Source of the DNA: a virus
Reading direction: 5' to 3' (one strand)
Length of the DNA stretch: 41,500 bases
Virus record (IMG/VR): IMGVR_UViG_3300030090_006102
Coordinates: 1-41,500 of that record
In this document: one piece after another, positions 17,769 to 27,085 of the stretch
How positions within the stretch are numbered: position 1 is the stretch's first letter
How the letters are laid out: every line of letters starts with the position of its first letter
The notes under the pieces: generated by a model
Database searches by the model: none
Seen by the model: the letters and a program-made list of their open reading frames with translations, nothing else
What the model was told of the DNA's origin: nothing
Made by a program: the position numbers and the translations under genes

Positions 17769-20700
17769 TATACTCTAGAATGTTTACTTAAAGAGCCGCC
17801 AAGTCTTTGTTCTTTACTGACTACTTCTAATACAGCGGCACGAATTCTTTCGGCTAATTCTTTTCCTTGTGTAGCTTGGTCTACATTAGATTGCTGACTC
17901 GCACTTGCGTTACCGGTACTTTGAGATCCGCCTTGACCTGTGCCTCCTCCGCCGCCAGTGTTGACACTGATTGAAATGTTATTAGTATTAGCTCCGGTTT
18001 GAGAGTTGAGTGGCGCGGGAGCAACCGGTCCGCCTGCTTGCATTGTGGGTATAAGTCCTCCGTTTAGTCGGCCCATAAAACCAAGACCGTATTTGCGCAC
18101 CGCGCGATTGTTCATTACAAACTCGCCACCTGCCATGTAAGCTGGAACGCTATCACGATTCATAAAACCGCGCCCTATGTGACCGCCTTTTTGACGATCG
18201 GGTCCGGCACTATACGCCCATCGAGCCTCTTGTTCGTTAGCGTACATTCCCGTAATGTCTTTCCACTTTTCGCCTCCGCCAACTTTTTCTGCAAAACTTT
18301 GTGTCCTTTTTTCTGCCATTTTGTTAGCACCCATACTCATTAATTTACCAACTCCCATACTAACTGCTGTACTCAAGAAGGTGGAAAGTAATTGTTTCTT
18401 TTGTGCTTTTTTCTGTGCTTTTTCTGCTAAACGAGCTCTTTCAGCTTCACGAGCTTCGGCTAATTCCGGATTATCAGAAGCGAGGAAGAATCCGCTCATT
18501 CTATTACTATGAACACTTTCGTCTATTCCCATCATGCCGCCACTTTGAGCAAAACGAGGGAAAGCCCCAAAGTTCATTTGATCCAAAGTGCTTCTCCCTA
18601 CTCCTTGTACGGCCTTACGATTCAGTACATATTCGCCCGGCTCTAACATAGCAGGCACTTTATCTCCAGTACCTGAACCGGGAACGAATGAACCTCGTTG
18701 AGATTTTCTGAAGCCGGAACTTGTACCCATACCAATTAAATTAGTAAAGTTACTCATTGAATGCTCAAGCGCAGCTCGACGCATCATCTTTAACATATCG
18801 ATGGCTACTCCGCGCATCGCATCCCCAAAACTTTCAGCTTTGTCCATAGCGCTTTCCATCGCACTTACCATTCCATCACGAAAAGCAGTTGGTAAATCTT
18901 TGCCCAGTCTCGCATATATATAATCAGTTTCCTCGTAGATGTCTAGCATGCCTTCTTTGAATTGAGTTTGAAAGCTACGCGCATCTTGATCAAGACCTAC
19001 CTGCCTATCTGAAACTAGCTGGCGAGTATAGTCTGCTATTTCTTTTTCGTTTTGCAGCCTTTGAGAGCCATATTCAATATCTTGCTGCAATTTATCAATA
19101 TTATCTCTTAAGATTCTATTTTCATCTCCTGTCGCCTCTGCTTTTAAGTCTTTCAATTTTGTAATAACTTCTTCTTGACTTGTAAGACCTTGTAATTCTT
19201 GGGCTAATTGCTGCGCGGCTTGCCTTTCTGCTTCAAAGTCAAAAGCTGTACTATATTTTCTACCAGCAGCAGATCGCTGCCCTTTTCGACCCATTATTGA
19301 AGATTTTTCTTTATCAAATGCCATTTGAGCCGGAGTACTAAACATATCTGCACCGGCCATCTGGGCATCTTTAAGGTTTGCATAACCAAGTCGTGTAGCA
19401 TCAGCTTCTGTGAAAGTCGGGCGATCACCCAGAGCAAGCATATCTACAGAATCTATTAATTGGTTCATTGTATCGCGTAATCGAGTCTGACTATCTACCA
19501 AGTCAACATTAGCTTGAATGACCTGCTTTTGAACTAACAACTCTGAAGCACGCTGAACATTTTCCTCTAACATCGCAGCTTTGCGATTCCGAAATTCCAT
19601 ATCCGCTATGCGCTGTTCTATACCAGCTCTCGCAACTCCTCGAGCTCCTTCGGTGCGAAAACCTGTGCCACGAAATGAACGGGGATCGTTCAATACATTT
19701 TCACGTAATTCAGCAATTCCTCTATTTCTACCCAACTCAGCATCTAAAGCACCCATACGCCGCGCGGACATCATGCGTCGCATTTCGTCATTCATTATTC
19801 TTTCTTTTTCTGTATTTTCTCGACGTTTTTGCTCTAGTTCGATTTTGGAGTTTGTAATTGTTTGCTCTAAATCAAGATTAGTTCTTTGTTGAGTATATTC
19901 TGTTCTCAAAGAATTAATAAGTTTATTTATTTTTTCTTGTCCTTCTAAATTTTCAGATGTAAATTGAGAATAAGCGTCTAATCCCGCGATTATATCTTGC
20001 CCAAAAAGTGCAGACGCTTGTTTAAGTTTTGCTAACTGTTCGTCGCCTACCGCACCTCCTGCATCTCTGATTGTTTGAGCTATTCTAGTTGCATTCTTGG
20101 CGGCTGTGGTAGTTGTTAGTTGACGACGTTGAGTTTGGAAACTGGCATCACTTTGTGCTTGCTGAAAACCTCCAATTCCCAAACCTAAATTAGCTCCTCC
20201 TAATAAATCCATTCTTTCTGACACAAAAGCTTTGCGTACTTTTTCAATATTATCTAAACCATTAGCTATATTGTTTAAAGTTTCAACCATGCGCTGAATA
20301 CCATTTTTAATTCGAGTAAAATTCTGAGCGGCTTCCTTTGCCTTTTTCCCAGCTTCTACTACGTCCGGAGCTATTTCGCCAGCGCCTTTAGTAAGACTTG
20401 AAAACCAAGTTGAAATACTTCCAAAAATTTGTTTTGTTTCGCCTGAACCCCTTTTCCCAGTTCTCATGGATTTACCACGAATCATGTCGATTATGTCGCC
20501 ACTAAGCATAGCGTTCATTTCGTCATCAGTTATATCTGTGAATATTTCGCTACGCTCTCTAAATAATTTTATCAGATTGGCTCTAGCATCCTCTTGATAC
20601 GAGGCCATATCATAGGTTCCTATTCCCGCAAATCCTCCCGTGGGATCTATTACGGCAGCTGCCTCTTCCATTTGTTTCAAAAAGGCATCATCTACATTCA

Positions 20701-23700
20701 TCATTCGGAACATATCGCCAAATTTATTCATGAACTCTTGGCGTATTTTGTCAATTGATTTACCGGTCTCTTTATTAAAGGCTTCAGTTCTATACTCTTT
20801 AAACCTCATTGACTTTTCGCCTGTGCTAGTAAAACCTTGTTGTCTTAGATTTTCTAAAGCTTGCTCATCTAATGAGTCAGTATAAAAATTTTTCGTCTCA
20901 AACCGAGGTACACGCTGATTTCTTCCTCTAGGTTTTTGTCGTTTGAACGTTTCTACTTCTCGTCCTTCTCCAACACCAACCTGTCGAGTACCTATCTGTT
21001 GAAATCCTATATCAAACCCTTTGCCCATTTGGGCAGCTCGTTTAGCCACAACTCTTCCTGTCGTAGCTGCTTGATAAGCTCTTAATGCTGAAGTTAAAGC
21101 GTTAACGTCTGTACCTGCGTTTTTAAAGCTTTTTTCTAGTTCAGTACCTTTGATCTGATCAAAGTTTTTGGCCAATCGTTTTTGAGCATCTTCTAGTTCG
21201 GCAACAGTACCTCCCGATTGAATATCTTTTAATGCTTGTATATATTCTTGAGCTGCGCTACTAGTCTTAGTTGTTTCTTGTTCGTATTCATCTGCACTCT
21301 TTTTAAGCTCTTCTAAACTTGCACCAACGTCATTAACATTCATAGCAAAACCAACTAGTGCTCCTCCTGCTGCACCAACAGCCGCTCCCCATGGTCCAAA
21401 TATCATGCCCATAGCTGCACCTGTACCAGCTCCTGTTAAAGCTCCAGATGTGCTGGTAGCACCTCCTGCTTGTTCTACTGCGCCAGCTAACATTGGCAGC
21501 CCCATTGTCAAGCCCATTCCAACCCCCATGCCGCCCATACCGCCACCCATAGCGCCTCCCATTCTACCCATTATACCGGGGCCTTTTGAGGCGGCCATTA
21601 TTTTAGCTTCAAGTTTTTTAGCTTGAACTTTGCTCATACCAAGAGTACCCGCTAAAGCAGTTATTTCTTTTTTCGCTTTTTCTGTCCCCATAGCGCCGCT
21701 TTTTAAATCCATGGCTATTTCTCTAGCCATCATATCAGCAACAGCAAAATCATCACCAAGCCTAGAAAGCTTCATGACTACTCCATCAACAGTTGTTTTT
21801 AGTCTTGATAGATTCAATTTGCCAATATCACCGCCTTCGGCAAAATTAGGCACATAACCTCTTGCCGCTCCAACAACATCCTGTAATCCTCTGGGCTCAT
21901 CTCGTGTATTGGTTACAGCTAATCCAGCTGGATTATTAGGCCCAGTTAATTTACTTGAACGTCCCACACGAATAGATCCTAAAGGAACTCCTGCGGCAGC
22001 TTCTCTTTCTACCGCATCTCCAAGTGCAGCAAAATTAGGAACATAGCCTCTAGCAGCGCCCATAGTGATCGGCAGGGTCTTACCAAAATTCTTTATTATC
22101 TGTTCAGCTATCTTTGCTCTATTTCCTGTCGACCAACTTGACTTGACATCTGCATGAGTAGCTGCTGTCTGAGTAATTCCAAAAAGCTGTTCCGCATTTC
22201 TTCCTGCTGTTCCAGATAAAAGAACATCTAGAGTCGAAGTATTAGCATCACCCTTTTCATATCTTTGGCCCACTAAACGGCTAACAATAGCCTCAAATAA
22301 TGCACCTTTGAACGCGCCCATCGCGCCAGCGCCACCCTCTTTTAAAAATGTTCCTTCTACTTTTTTTCTGCTAACAGGTATTTTGGCCAAAGACGGACTA
22401 TAAGCCATAATCACACTTTCTGCCGCTTTAACTAAAGCATCATCTAAAACATCTTCAACTTTAGATAACCTCCCTCCCTTTTGCGCTTCTTTGCTCGCTG
22501 TAAGACTAGGCCCATAACCACTTAATATCATTCCGTCTATATCTTGACCCGCAACGGTGGAAGCTAATTTTCGCAATTTGCTGTCGCCGCCGAATAAGTA
22601 AGGATAGTTTTCAGATTTAAATCCGGCTTGCGGCACAAGCATATGTGCCTTACTTGTAGCATTTAGAAATGTGCCTGCTACAGTTTTTTTCTTACCCCCT
22701 CTTTCTATTCTTTGCGCAACACTTCCCGGCCTCATAGTTTTACCGGTTATACCAAACATGCCAGCTATAGTACGTGTTCGGGCTAGATCGGCTTCTGCAT
22801 ATCCTCGGCCATATTTTCTCATACCTTGCAATTCACGTATAGCATCGGCACGATTCATATCCGCAAAATTAGGCACATATCCCCCAGCTCCTCTGATTGG
22901 TTTTGCACCAGCAGGCATTCCGTACTGCGCAATCATATTAGGATTAAAAATAGCAGAGCCGCCGCCTTTAAAGTTAGGAACTATATGCTCTCCAGTATTA
23001 GCAATCATAGTTCCTCGAACTCCACCGCCAAAAGCAAAATTAGGAATAGCTACAGGTTTAGCAGAACGATTAACTCCTCCTACTCCGCGCGCTATATCAT
23101 TAGCTTCTCCCGCCATACCGGGAATAAAGCCCGATGCACCTCTTCGCCCTTTAGTGCCGCCCGAAGCTGCCGTAATGTTAGTGTATGTTCCTTTGGGCAT
23201 CTGCGCCAACATTCTAGCAATATTTCTAATAGATTCTTCTTGAGAATCTAAATCTGTTTTAGCAGCCTCTGCGTGAGCTGCGAATATACCTGCTTGAACT
23301 GCCGCGTTACCCTCGTGAGCTAAAATTTGAGAAGCTAAATTAGCTTCGGTTTTCATTGCGTTAGCAATAATTTCTTCTAAGGTAGCCCGTTTTTGCGTTT
23401 GGGTAGTTATTCCTGCTAATGCAGGTAATGATTTTAAAAGATAACCAGTGGTGTTTATAAAAACTTTACCTATCAACCCTACTACTGCCACTAGGCCGGG
23501 ACCACCAATAACATTTTTAATTCCCTTTAAAAGACCATTTGCTATTTCGCTACCCGCACCTTCTCCATCAATAAGATCATTAAGGCCTTGCATTGCAGCT
23601 TTTAAAGGATCTAATATACCTTTGGCAATAGGCTCAAAAGTAGCTTTACCGATATTTTGCTGTAAACGTTGAAATTCTAGACCTGTTTGAGTTACCAAAG

Positions 23701-24790
23701 CGGACAGAGTTTGATTTAACTTAGCAGTAGCTTGTTCGGCTTCGTTCGTAGCACCTGTGGAAACTTTAAGGGCTTGACCAAAAGTAGATTGCTGCTTGCC
23801 TAAATCTCTCAATATAGCAGATAAAATGTTAGCTTGAAAAACACCAGCCACTTGCTCTCGTAAGTAAGCTTGACTATTATCTGTTAATCCTTTGTAGGAT
23901 TGTGCAAAATTGTCTAAAATTTGAATAGCTGGTAACGTATTACCTTGCACATCTTTAACAGCTACATTAAAAGATTCTAATGCATCTAAAGTACTTTGAC
24001 GTTGCAAACGGGTAAAGATAGTTTTCATGGCGTTACCTATAACTGCACCGCCTCGACCCGTACTTTGTTGCACCGCCGTTACCATAGCATTCAACTCATC
24101 AAATCCCACTTTAGCATCTTTAGCTGAAGAACCTACACGTCCGATAGCTTCTACAAGATCGCGAGCACCAACAGCAAATTTTGTTTCCACAGCCACAAAT
24201 TTATTAACCGAAGAGGTGGTTGTAACCATTGCATTGTCAAAAGCATTAACTGTAGCAGTTAAAGAACTCACCGCTTTATCTGCATTAATTCCAGTCAGGC
24301 GAACTAATGTCAAAGCGTCCGCCGTTCTTTTTAATGTTTCTTCAGTTTTTAAACCTTGACGGGCGAATTCCAATGCAGCCTTAGTAGTATCTTGAAAAGC
24401 TGTAGCGTTTTTCTTTCCTATCTTAAATAACTCATTTCCAAACCCTTCAAGATCTTTTCGGGAAAGTTGAAGGATACGGTTAATATCTGAAAATTGTTTT
24501 CCTACCTCTATAGTAGTTTTAGCCAGCTCTTTAAACGCTTTAGAAATTCCGCCTATGACTGCAGTAGAAGCACCGAACGCAATAACACGCGCATTTGAAG
24601 CAGCTAGAGCTGAATCAAATTGTTTAAGGTCTCCGGTAATACGACCCAAAGGCTGACGAAAACCTTTTTCATCAATTTTAAGCTTTAAGCCGCCACTTTT
24701 TTTCATAGCGTCTTCAGCAATCTTTCGGCCGCGCTCTACCTCGCGCATCCAGTGCCTTTTGTCAATCCCTACTTTTAGATCTACAGACAT
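17768..24790 (-). CDS. Tape measure protein with embedded nuclease-like domain
   Basis: At 2340 residues this is the largest protein here. Residues about 50-380 form the helical tape-measure core (ALEFARQGLKTEETLKRTADAL, FDELNAMVTAVQQSTGRGGA). From about 550 to 985 come loop repeats ending in PNFA or PNFK (about residues 583 and 604, then GYVPNFA with Tyr638, Tyr916 and Tyr979) and an apparent globular domain between them. A Gly/Met/Ala-rich hydrophobic stretch lies at about 1075-1160, then long charged coiled coils to about 2000. Near the end are two loops of the type VPA-x-x-x-x-GE-(Y/F)-V, at about 2045 and 2215. If all residues were helical the length would be about 350 nm (0.15 nm per residue); embedded domains make that an upper limit. 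The start is preceded by the GTGTATAAA motif. Confidence 0.93.
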   Translation of the reverse strand: MSVDLKVGIDKRHWMREVERGRKIAEDAMKKSGGLKLKIDEKGFRQPLGRITGDLKQFDSALAASNARVIAFGASTAVIGGISKAFKELAKTTIEVGKQFSDINRILQLSRKDLEGFGNELFKIGKKNATAFQDTTKAALEFARQGLKTEETLKRTADALTLVRLTGINADKAVSSLTATVNAFDNAMVTTTSSVNKFVAVETKFAVGARDLVEAIGRVGSSAKDAKVGFDELNAMVTAVQQSTGRGGAVIGNAMKTIFTRLQRQSTLDALESFNVAVKDVQGNTLPAIQILDNFAQSYKGLTDNSQAYLREQVAGVFQANILSAILRDLGKQQSTFGQALKVSTGATNEAEQATAKLNQTLSALVTQTGLEFQRLQQNIGKATFEPIAKGILDPLKAAMQGLNDLIDGEGAGSEIANGLLKGIKNVIGGPGLVAVVGLIGKVFINTTGYLLKSLPALAGITTQTQKRATLEEIIANAMKTEANLASQILAHEGNAAVQAGIFAAHAEAAKTDLDSQEESIRNIARMLAQMPKGTYTNITAASGGTKGRRGASGFIPGMAGEANDIARGVGGVNRSAKPVAIPNFAFGGGVRGTMIANTGEHIVPNFKGGGSAIFNPNMIAQYGMPAGAKPIRGAGGYVPNFADMNRADAIRELQGMRKYGRGYAEADLARTRTIAGMFGITGKTMRPGSVAQRIERGGKKKTVAGTFLNATSKAHMLVPQAGFKSENYPYLFGGDSKLRKLASTVAGQDIDGMILSGYGPSLTASKEAQKGGRLSKVEDVLDDALVKAAESVIMAYSPSLAKIPVSRKKVEGTFLKEGGAGAMGAFKGALFEAIVSRLVGQRYEKGDANTSTLDVLLSGTAGRNAEQLFGITQTAATHADVKSSWSTGNRAKIAEQIIKNFGKTLPITMGAARGYVPNFAALGDAVEREAAAGVPLGSIRVGRSSKLTGPNNPAGLAVTNTRDEPRGLQDVVGAARGYVPNFAEGGDIGKLNLSRLKTTVDGVVMKLSRLGDDFAVADMMAREIAMDLKSGAMGTEKAKKEITALAGTLGMSKVQAKKLEAKIMAASKGPGIMGRMGGAMGGGMGGMGVGMGLTMGLPMLAGAVEQAGGATSTSGALTGAGTGAAMGMIFGPWGAAVGAAGGALVGFAMNVNDVGASLEELKKSADEYEQETTKTSSAAQEYIQALKDIQSGGTVAELEDAQKRLAKNFDQIKGTELEKSFKNAGTDVNALTSALRAYQAATTGRVVAKRAAQMGKGFDIGFQQIGTRQVGVGEGREVETFKRQKPRGRNQRVPRFETKNFYTDSLDEQALENLRQQGFTSTGEKSMRFKEYRTEAFNKETGKSIDKIRQEFMNKFGDMFRMMNVDDAFLKQMEEAAAVIDPTGGFAGIGTYDMASYQEDARANLIKLFRERSEIFTDITDDEMNAMLSGDIIDMIRGKSMRTGKRGSGETKQIFGSISTWFSSLTKGAGEIAPDVVEAGKKAKEAAQNFTRIKNGIQRMVETLNNIANGLDNIEKVRKAFVSERMDLLGGANLGLGIGGFQQAQSDASFQTQRRQLTTTTAAKNATRIAQTIRDAGGAVGDEQLAKLKQASALFGQDIIAGLDAYSQFTSENLEGQEKINKLINSLRTEYTQQRTNLDLEQTITNSKIELEQKRRENTEKERIMNDEMRRMMSARRMGALDAELGRNRGIAELRENVLNDPRSFRGTGFRTEGARGVARAGIEQRIADMEFRNRKAAMLEENVQRASELLVQKQVIQANVDLVDSQTRLRDTMNQLIDSVDMLALGDRPTFTEADATRLGYANLKDAQMAGADMFSTPAQMAFDKEKSSIMGRKGQRSAAGRKYSTAFDFEAERQAAQQLAQELQGLTSQEEVITKLKDLKAEATGDENRILRDNIDKLQQDIEYGSQRLQNEKEIADYTRQLVSDRQVGLDQDARSFQTQFKEGMLDIYEETDYIYARLGKDLPTAFRDGMVSAMESAMDKAESFGDAMRGVAIDMLKMMRRAALEHSMSNFTNLIGMGTSSGFRKSQRGSFVPGSGTGDKVPAMLEPGEYVLNRKAVQGVGRSTLDQMNFGAFPRFAQSGGMMGIDESVHSNRMSGFFLASDNPELAEAREAERARLAEKAQKKAQKKQLLSTFLSTAVSMGVGKLMSMGANKMAEKRTQSFAEKVGGGEKWKDITGMYANEQEARWAYSAGPDRQKGGHIGRGFMNRDSVPAYMAGGEFVMNNRAVRKYGLGFMGRLNGGLIPTMQAGGPVAPAPLNSQTGANTNNISISVNTGGGGGTGQGGSQSTGNASASQQSNVDQATQGKELAERIRAAVLEVVSKEQRLGGSLSKHSRV
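22063..22843 (-). other. PD-(D/E)XK-like domain inside the tape measure
   Basis: Residues about 650-910 of the tape measure look globular, unlike the helical flanks. A helix with Glu833 (GALFEAIVSRL), Asp855 in STLDVLLSG and Asp881-Val-Lys883 in HADVKSS has the order expected of a PD-(D/E)XK nuclease core: Glu, then Asp, then (D/E)-x-K. GYVPNFA repeats bracket it at residues 637-643 and 915-921. This is motif reading only. A structural or ADP-binding domain cannot be excluded. Confidence 0.42.
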
Positions 24791-24812
24791 AATTCTAATC
24801 TAATTTATACAC
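24791..24812 (-). promoter_or_regulatory. Start-proximal GTGTATAAA motif upstream of the tape measure gene
   Basis: On the minus strand an A-tract runs into GTGTATAAATTAG, which ends 9 bases before the ATG at 24790. The A-tract overlaps the stop codon of the preceding chaperone-like gene, so the tape measure may have its own transcript. No ribosome binding site lies between motif and start. Confidence 0.5.
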
Positions 24813-24818
24813 TTTTTT

Positions 24819-25811
24819 TTAGCCCTTTAATACCTTCATTAGATCTTTCATGTCCATTTTGCCACCTTTTTCTTTTAATTTTGCCGAGAGGCTTTCCCCT
24901 TCGGAGCCTCCAATGCCTAAATAATCGTAATCTTCCTTTTTGGCTCCCACTATTGTAGAAGCTCCGTCTTTATCAATATTCTTTAATTTGTCCTTTGCTT
25001 TTTCTTGCGCATTGACATAATCCATAATTTTTTCAGGGTCTCCCTTCATCCTATCTGGAATTTTACTATAATTTTCAAAAATGTTTTTAAACATCCGTGC
25101 GTAAATCACCAACTTTACTTGATTAATTGAGAGTTCAAAAAGAGGCTTAGAAAACATGTTATTAACGTTTTCACAAAAAGGCATGTAAGGTTGAAAAAAA
25201 TCTTGTAGAGTTACTTTTTGAATGTTAATATCATCAAAAACTCCATAAGAAGAATTATAAAGGCGAACAATTTCGGACATTTCCCCTCGGGTCATATCGT
25301 CAACTTGTTCTTGAGTATAATAAGTCTCTTGTAATTTTTTATCTTTGTATAGCGATCTAACTATATAATGATCTGATACCCTGCTATCAGCATATTTTTC
25401 GCAAGTTTGTCCTAATAACTCGTCGCGTTGCGCTTCGAGGTGCAATATTTTTTTACGGGCTTCAAATATTTCCTCATTAACTTTATCTATTTCTGCTTTA
25501 AGGTATAATTCTTTTTTGGTATTCTCTACTTGAGTAAGATAATCCTGCTGCTCTTTAATTTTACCCTCTTCTTTTGAGGTCCATAATTCTTCTTCTCTGA
25601 GTCGACTTAAAGCCTCAGCTTTCGTAGGAAGCCCTCTTTGTTTTGCTTTTCTATAAAAAGAGTTTCGAACATCTTCTATGTCAACCTGATCAAAAACAGA
25701 TAAATGTTTTAGATAAGCAGGCGTTTGTTTATAATAAATCTCCGACCAACCAAATACTAAATCCTTAAATAAGTGTCTAAAATTGACACTACTTTGGCCC
25801 GTCGATATCAT
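24819..25811 (-). CDS. Probable tail assembly chaperone (second ORF)
   Basis: The 330-residue, charged and largely helical protein has a coiled-coil region at about 70-135 (KIKEQQDYLTQVENTKKEL) and a Lys/Gly-rich C-terminus. I know no exact family. It lies between a similar helical gene and the tape measure, the place of lambda G and GT, whose products chaperone the tape measure. The ATG at 25811 overlaps the 3' end of the preceding gene by 23 bases. The frame relation is +1/-2, not the -1 used by lambda. Independent initiation or coupled re-initiation is the simpler reading. Confidence 0.55.
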   Translation of the reverse strand: MISTGQSSVNFRHLFKDLVFGWSEIYYKQTPAYLKHLSVFDQVDIEDVRNSFYRKAKQRGLPTKAEALSRLREEELWTSKEEGKIKEQQDYLTQVENTKKELYLKAEIDKVNEEIFEARKKILHLEAQRDELLGQTCEKYADSRVSDHYIVRSLYKDKKLQETYYTQEQVDDMTRGEMSEIVRLYNSSYGVFDDINIQKVTLQDFFQPYMPFCENVNNMFSKPLFELSINQVKLVIYARMFKNIFENYSKIPDRMKGDPEKIMDYVNAQEKAKDKLKNIDKDGASTIVGAKKEDYDYLGIGGSEGESLSAKLKEKGGKMDMKDLMKVLKG

Positions 25812-26562
25812 TTATAATTTTATCGAAATCTTCTTTCTTTGGATCATTGCTAAAATACCAATAACTTATTAAGGCAGCTAATTTGCCAGAAGTTAACTCA
25901 AATAAAGAATCTGAAATTTCATCTTTATTGTAATAAGAATCTATTTTAGCTTCAAAACTTTCTCCTTCAAAAAGAGGCTTATAGGTATCTTCATCGTCAG
26001 ACTTTTTAAAGTGACTTAAATGAGTAACGTACCACATTACAATTCGGTTTTGAGCTTTAGTGTCAGCAGTGTGATTAAAAAGACTTTGATAAGAAGACTC
26101 TAACGTTACAATATCACGTCTGGCTATTGCAATTCTAGCGCTCAATTTATCAATTTCTTCTCTTACAGCTTTAGGCAATCTTTTAACATTTTTATTTTGC
26201 AAGGTGCGTTGTGTGTATTCTGCTTCACAATCTGCTAATTCCGCATATAGATCTACAAGTTTATTCGCGTCACTTTCTGCTAGTAAACCTCCAGTATCAG
26301 AATATTTTTTGGCAAGCATAGCTTTGGTCAAAATACCTTTTTTTATACAATTACTCATCTCAATAGAAAATTCCATGTCAGCTTCTTCGAGTTCACGACG
26401 AGTGGGCTCTTTTATCCCAATTGTAAAAGGTACTTTTTTTTCTACTTTTTTGGTAACTTCCACTTCTTCTTCAACGCCTTTATCATTTTTACGCTTTTCC
26501 TTAGTCTTTTCTTCGACTTCACGCACATCTTCCACTGTAAAAGAGTATATTTCCTTGAACAT
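25789..26562 (-). CDS. Probable tail assembly chaperone (first ORF)
   Basis: The 257-residue protein begins MFKEIYSFTVEDVREVEEK, has a Lys/Glu-rich stretch (20-45) and then IGIKEPTRRELEEADMEF, followed by long helices. Its position two genes upstream of the tape measure, length and acidic/basic helical make-up suit a lambda gpG-like chaperone. It is the first minus-strand gene left of the inverted block and starts divergently from the head-closure gene at 26633. The ATG at 26562 has no Shine-Dalgarno sequence. Confidence 0.58.
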   Translation of the reverse strand: MFKEIYSFTVEDVREVEEKTKEKRKNDKGVEEEVEVTKKVEKKVPFTIGIKEPTRRELEEADMEFSIEMSNCIKKGILTKAMLAKKYSDTGGLLAESDANKLVDLYAELADCEAEYTQRTLQNKNVKRLPKAVREEIDKLSARIAIARRDIVTLESSYQSLFNHTADTKAQNRIVMWYVTHLSHFKKSDDEDTYKPLFEGESFEAKIDSYYNKDEISDSLFELTSGKLAALISYWYFSNDPKKEDFDKIINDIDGPK

Positions 26563-26582
26563 AAATCAGTAAAAATAATATT

Positions 26583-26592
26583 CTATATATAC
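26583..26592 (-). promoter_or_regulatory. Weaker minus-strand variant of the motif, divergent arrangement
   Basis: On the minus strand an A-tract is followed by GTATATATAG, 20 bases before the ATG at 26562. It faces away from the perfect plus-strand copy at 26618, so the 70-base intergenic space holds two A-tract plus TATA elements back to back. It lacks the second TG of GTGTA and is the weakest member I list. Confidence 0.35.
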
Positions 26593-26617
26593 TTTTTTTC
26601 TAAAGGTTTTTTAAAAA

Positions 26618-26632
26618 GTGTATAATATAAAC
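26618..26632 (+). promoter_or_regulatory. Start-proximal GTGTATAAT motif opening the plus-strand block
   Basis: GTGTATAATATAAAC directly precedes the ATG at 26633 and follows an AAAAA tract. TATAAT (26621-26626) ends six bases before the start codon, so transcription from a normal -10 distance would begin at or next to the ATG. It is nearly identical to the copy at 30120. The GTG of the motif is in frame and could be mistaken for a start codon. Confidence 0.58.
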
Positions 26633-27085
26633 ATGGCCAGTTTAATTTCTGATAGCGAAAAAGCCACACTTCATAGTGTAATGGACGATCAAGCGGATAC
26701 GTTTTCACGTGCCGTTACCATAGTCAAGGACCCCATAGTTACTGTTCCCACGCCTAGCTCTTCTTTTAATTCTATCTACGGTAACGCTGGAGCTACGACG
26801 CCCATAACCTATACTGAACAAAGCAGCACTATTCAAGCTCGCATTCAATATGGAGCACAAATGGATGAAGATTACTTTACGGCATCTAAGTCGCCAAACC
26901 AAATTAAAGTAGATATTCCTGAAGGATTAGTAAGAATGAAAATAAAAGCTTCAGATTATGCGACAGTTTCTGAAGCCAAAAGAGTAGAGTTTGATGACCA
27001 AAAATTTTCTATTTATAGTGATTTTAGAGGGCATGGCTTATTTGATACCAAATTTTATACTGTAATGTTAAAGAAAATCACCTAA
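26633..27085 (+). CDS. Probable head closure / head-tail joining protein
   Basis: The 150-residue protein starts MASLISDSEKATL. I prefer the ATG at 26633 over the in-frame GTG at 26618 because that GTG belongs to the recurrent upstream motif and would add only five residues. The C-terminal half is beta-rich (RMKIKASDYATVSEAKRVEF, then FYTVMLKKI) with the ending typical of small head-completion proteins. As first gene of the block it would follow the connector gene in canonical order if the block were flipped. Its stop overlaps the next start as TAATG. Function is inferred from size and order. Confidence 0.5.
   Translation: MASLISDSEKATLHSVMDDQADTFSRAVTIVKDPIVTVPTPSSSFNSIYGNAGATTPITYTEQSSTIQARIQYGAQMDEDYFTASKSPNQIKVDIPEGLVRMKIKASDYATVSEAKRVEFDDQKFSIYSDFRGHGLFDTKFYTVMLKKIT

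Noticed and set aside
22671-23251. Long plus-strand frames of 190 and 141 residues opposite the tape measure
   Set aside because: They are antisense to a continuous coding frame with recognisable repeats, have proline- or serine-rich low-complexity composition and no start signals.
25789-25811. Lambda G-GT-like -1 programmed frameshift between the chaperone-like genes
   Set aside because: The second frame is +1/-2 relative to the first, and no X-XXY-YYZ heptamer lies in the overlap. A Mu-like -2 shift at GGGCCA was considered, but the re-pairing would be poor and an ATG is available.
26618-26620. GTG start for the head-closure gene
   Set aside because: This GTG is the first codon-sized part of the conserved GTGTATAAT motif; the same motif precedes a different start at 30134, so the ATG at 26633 is preferred.
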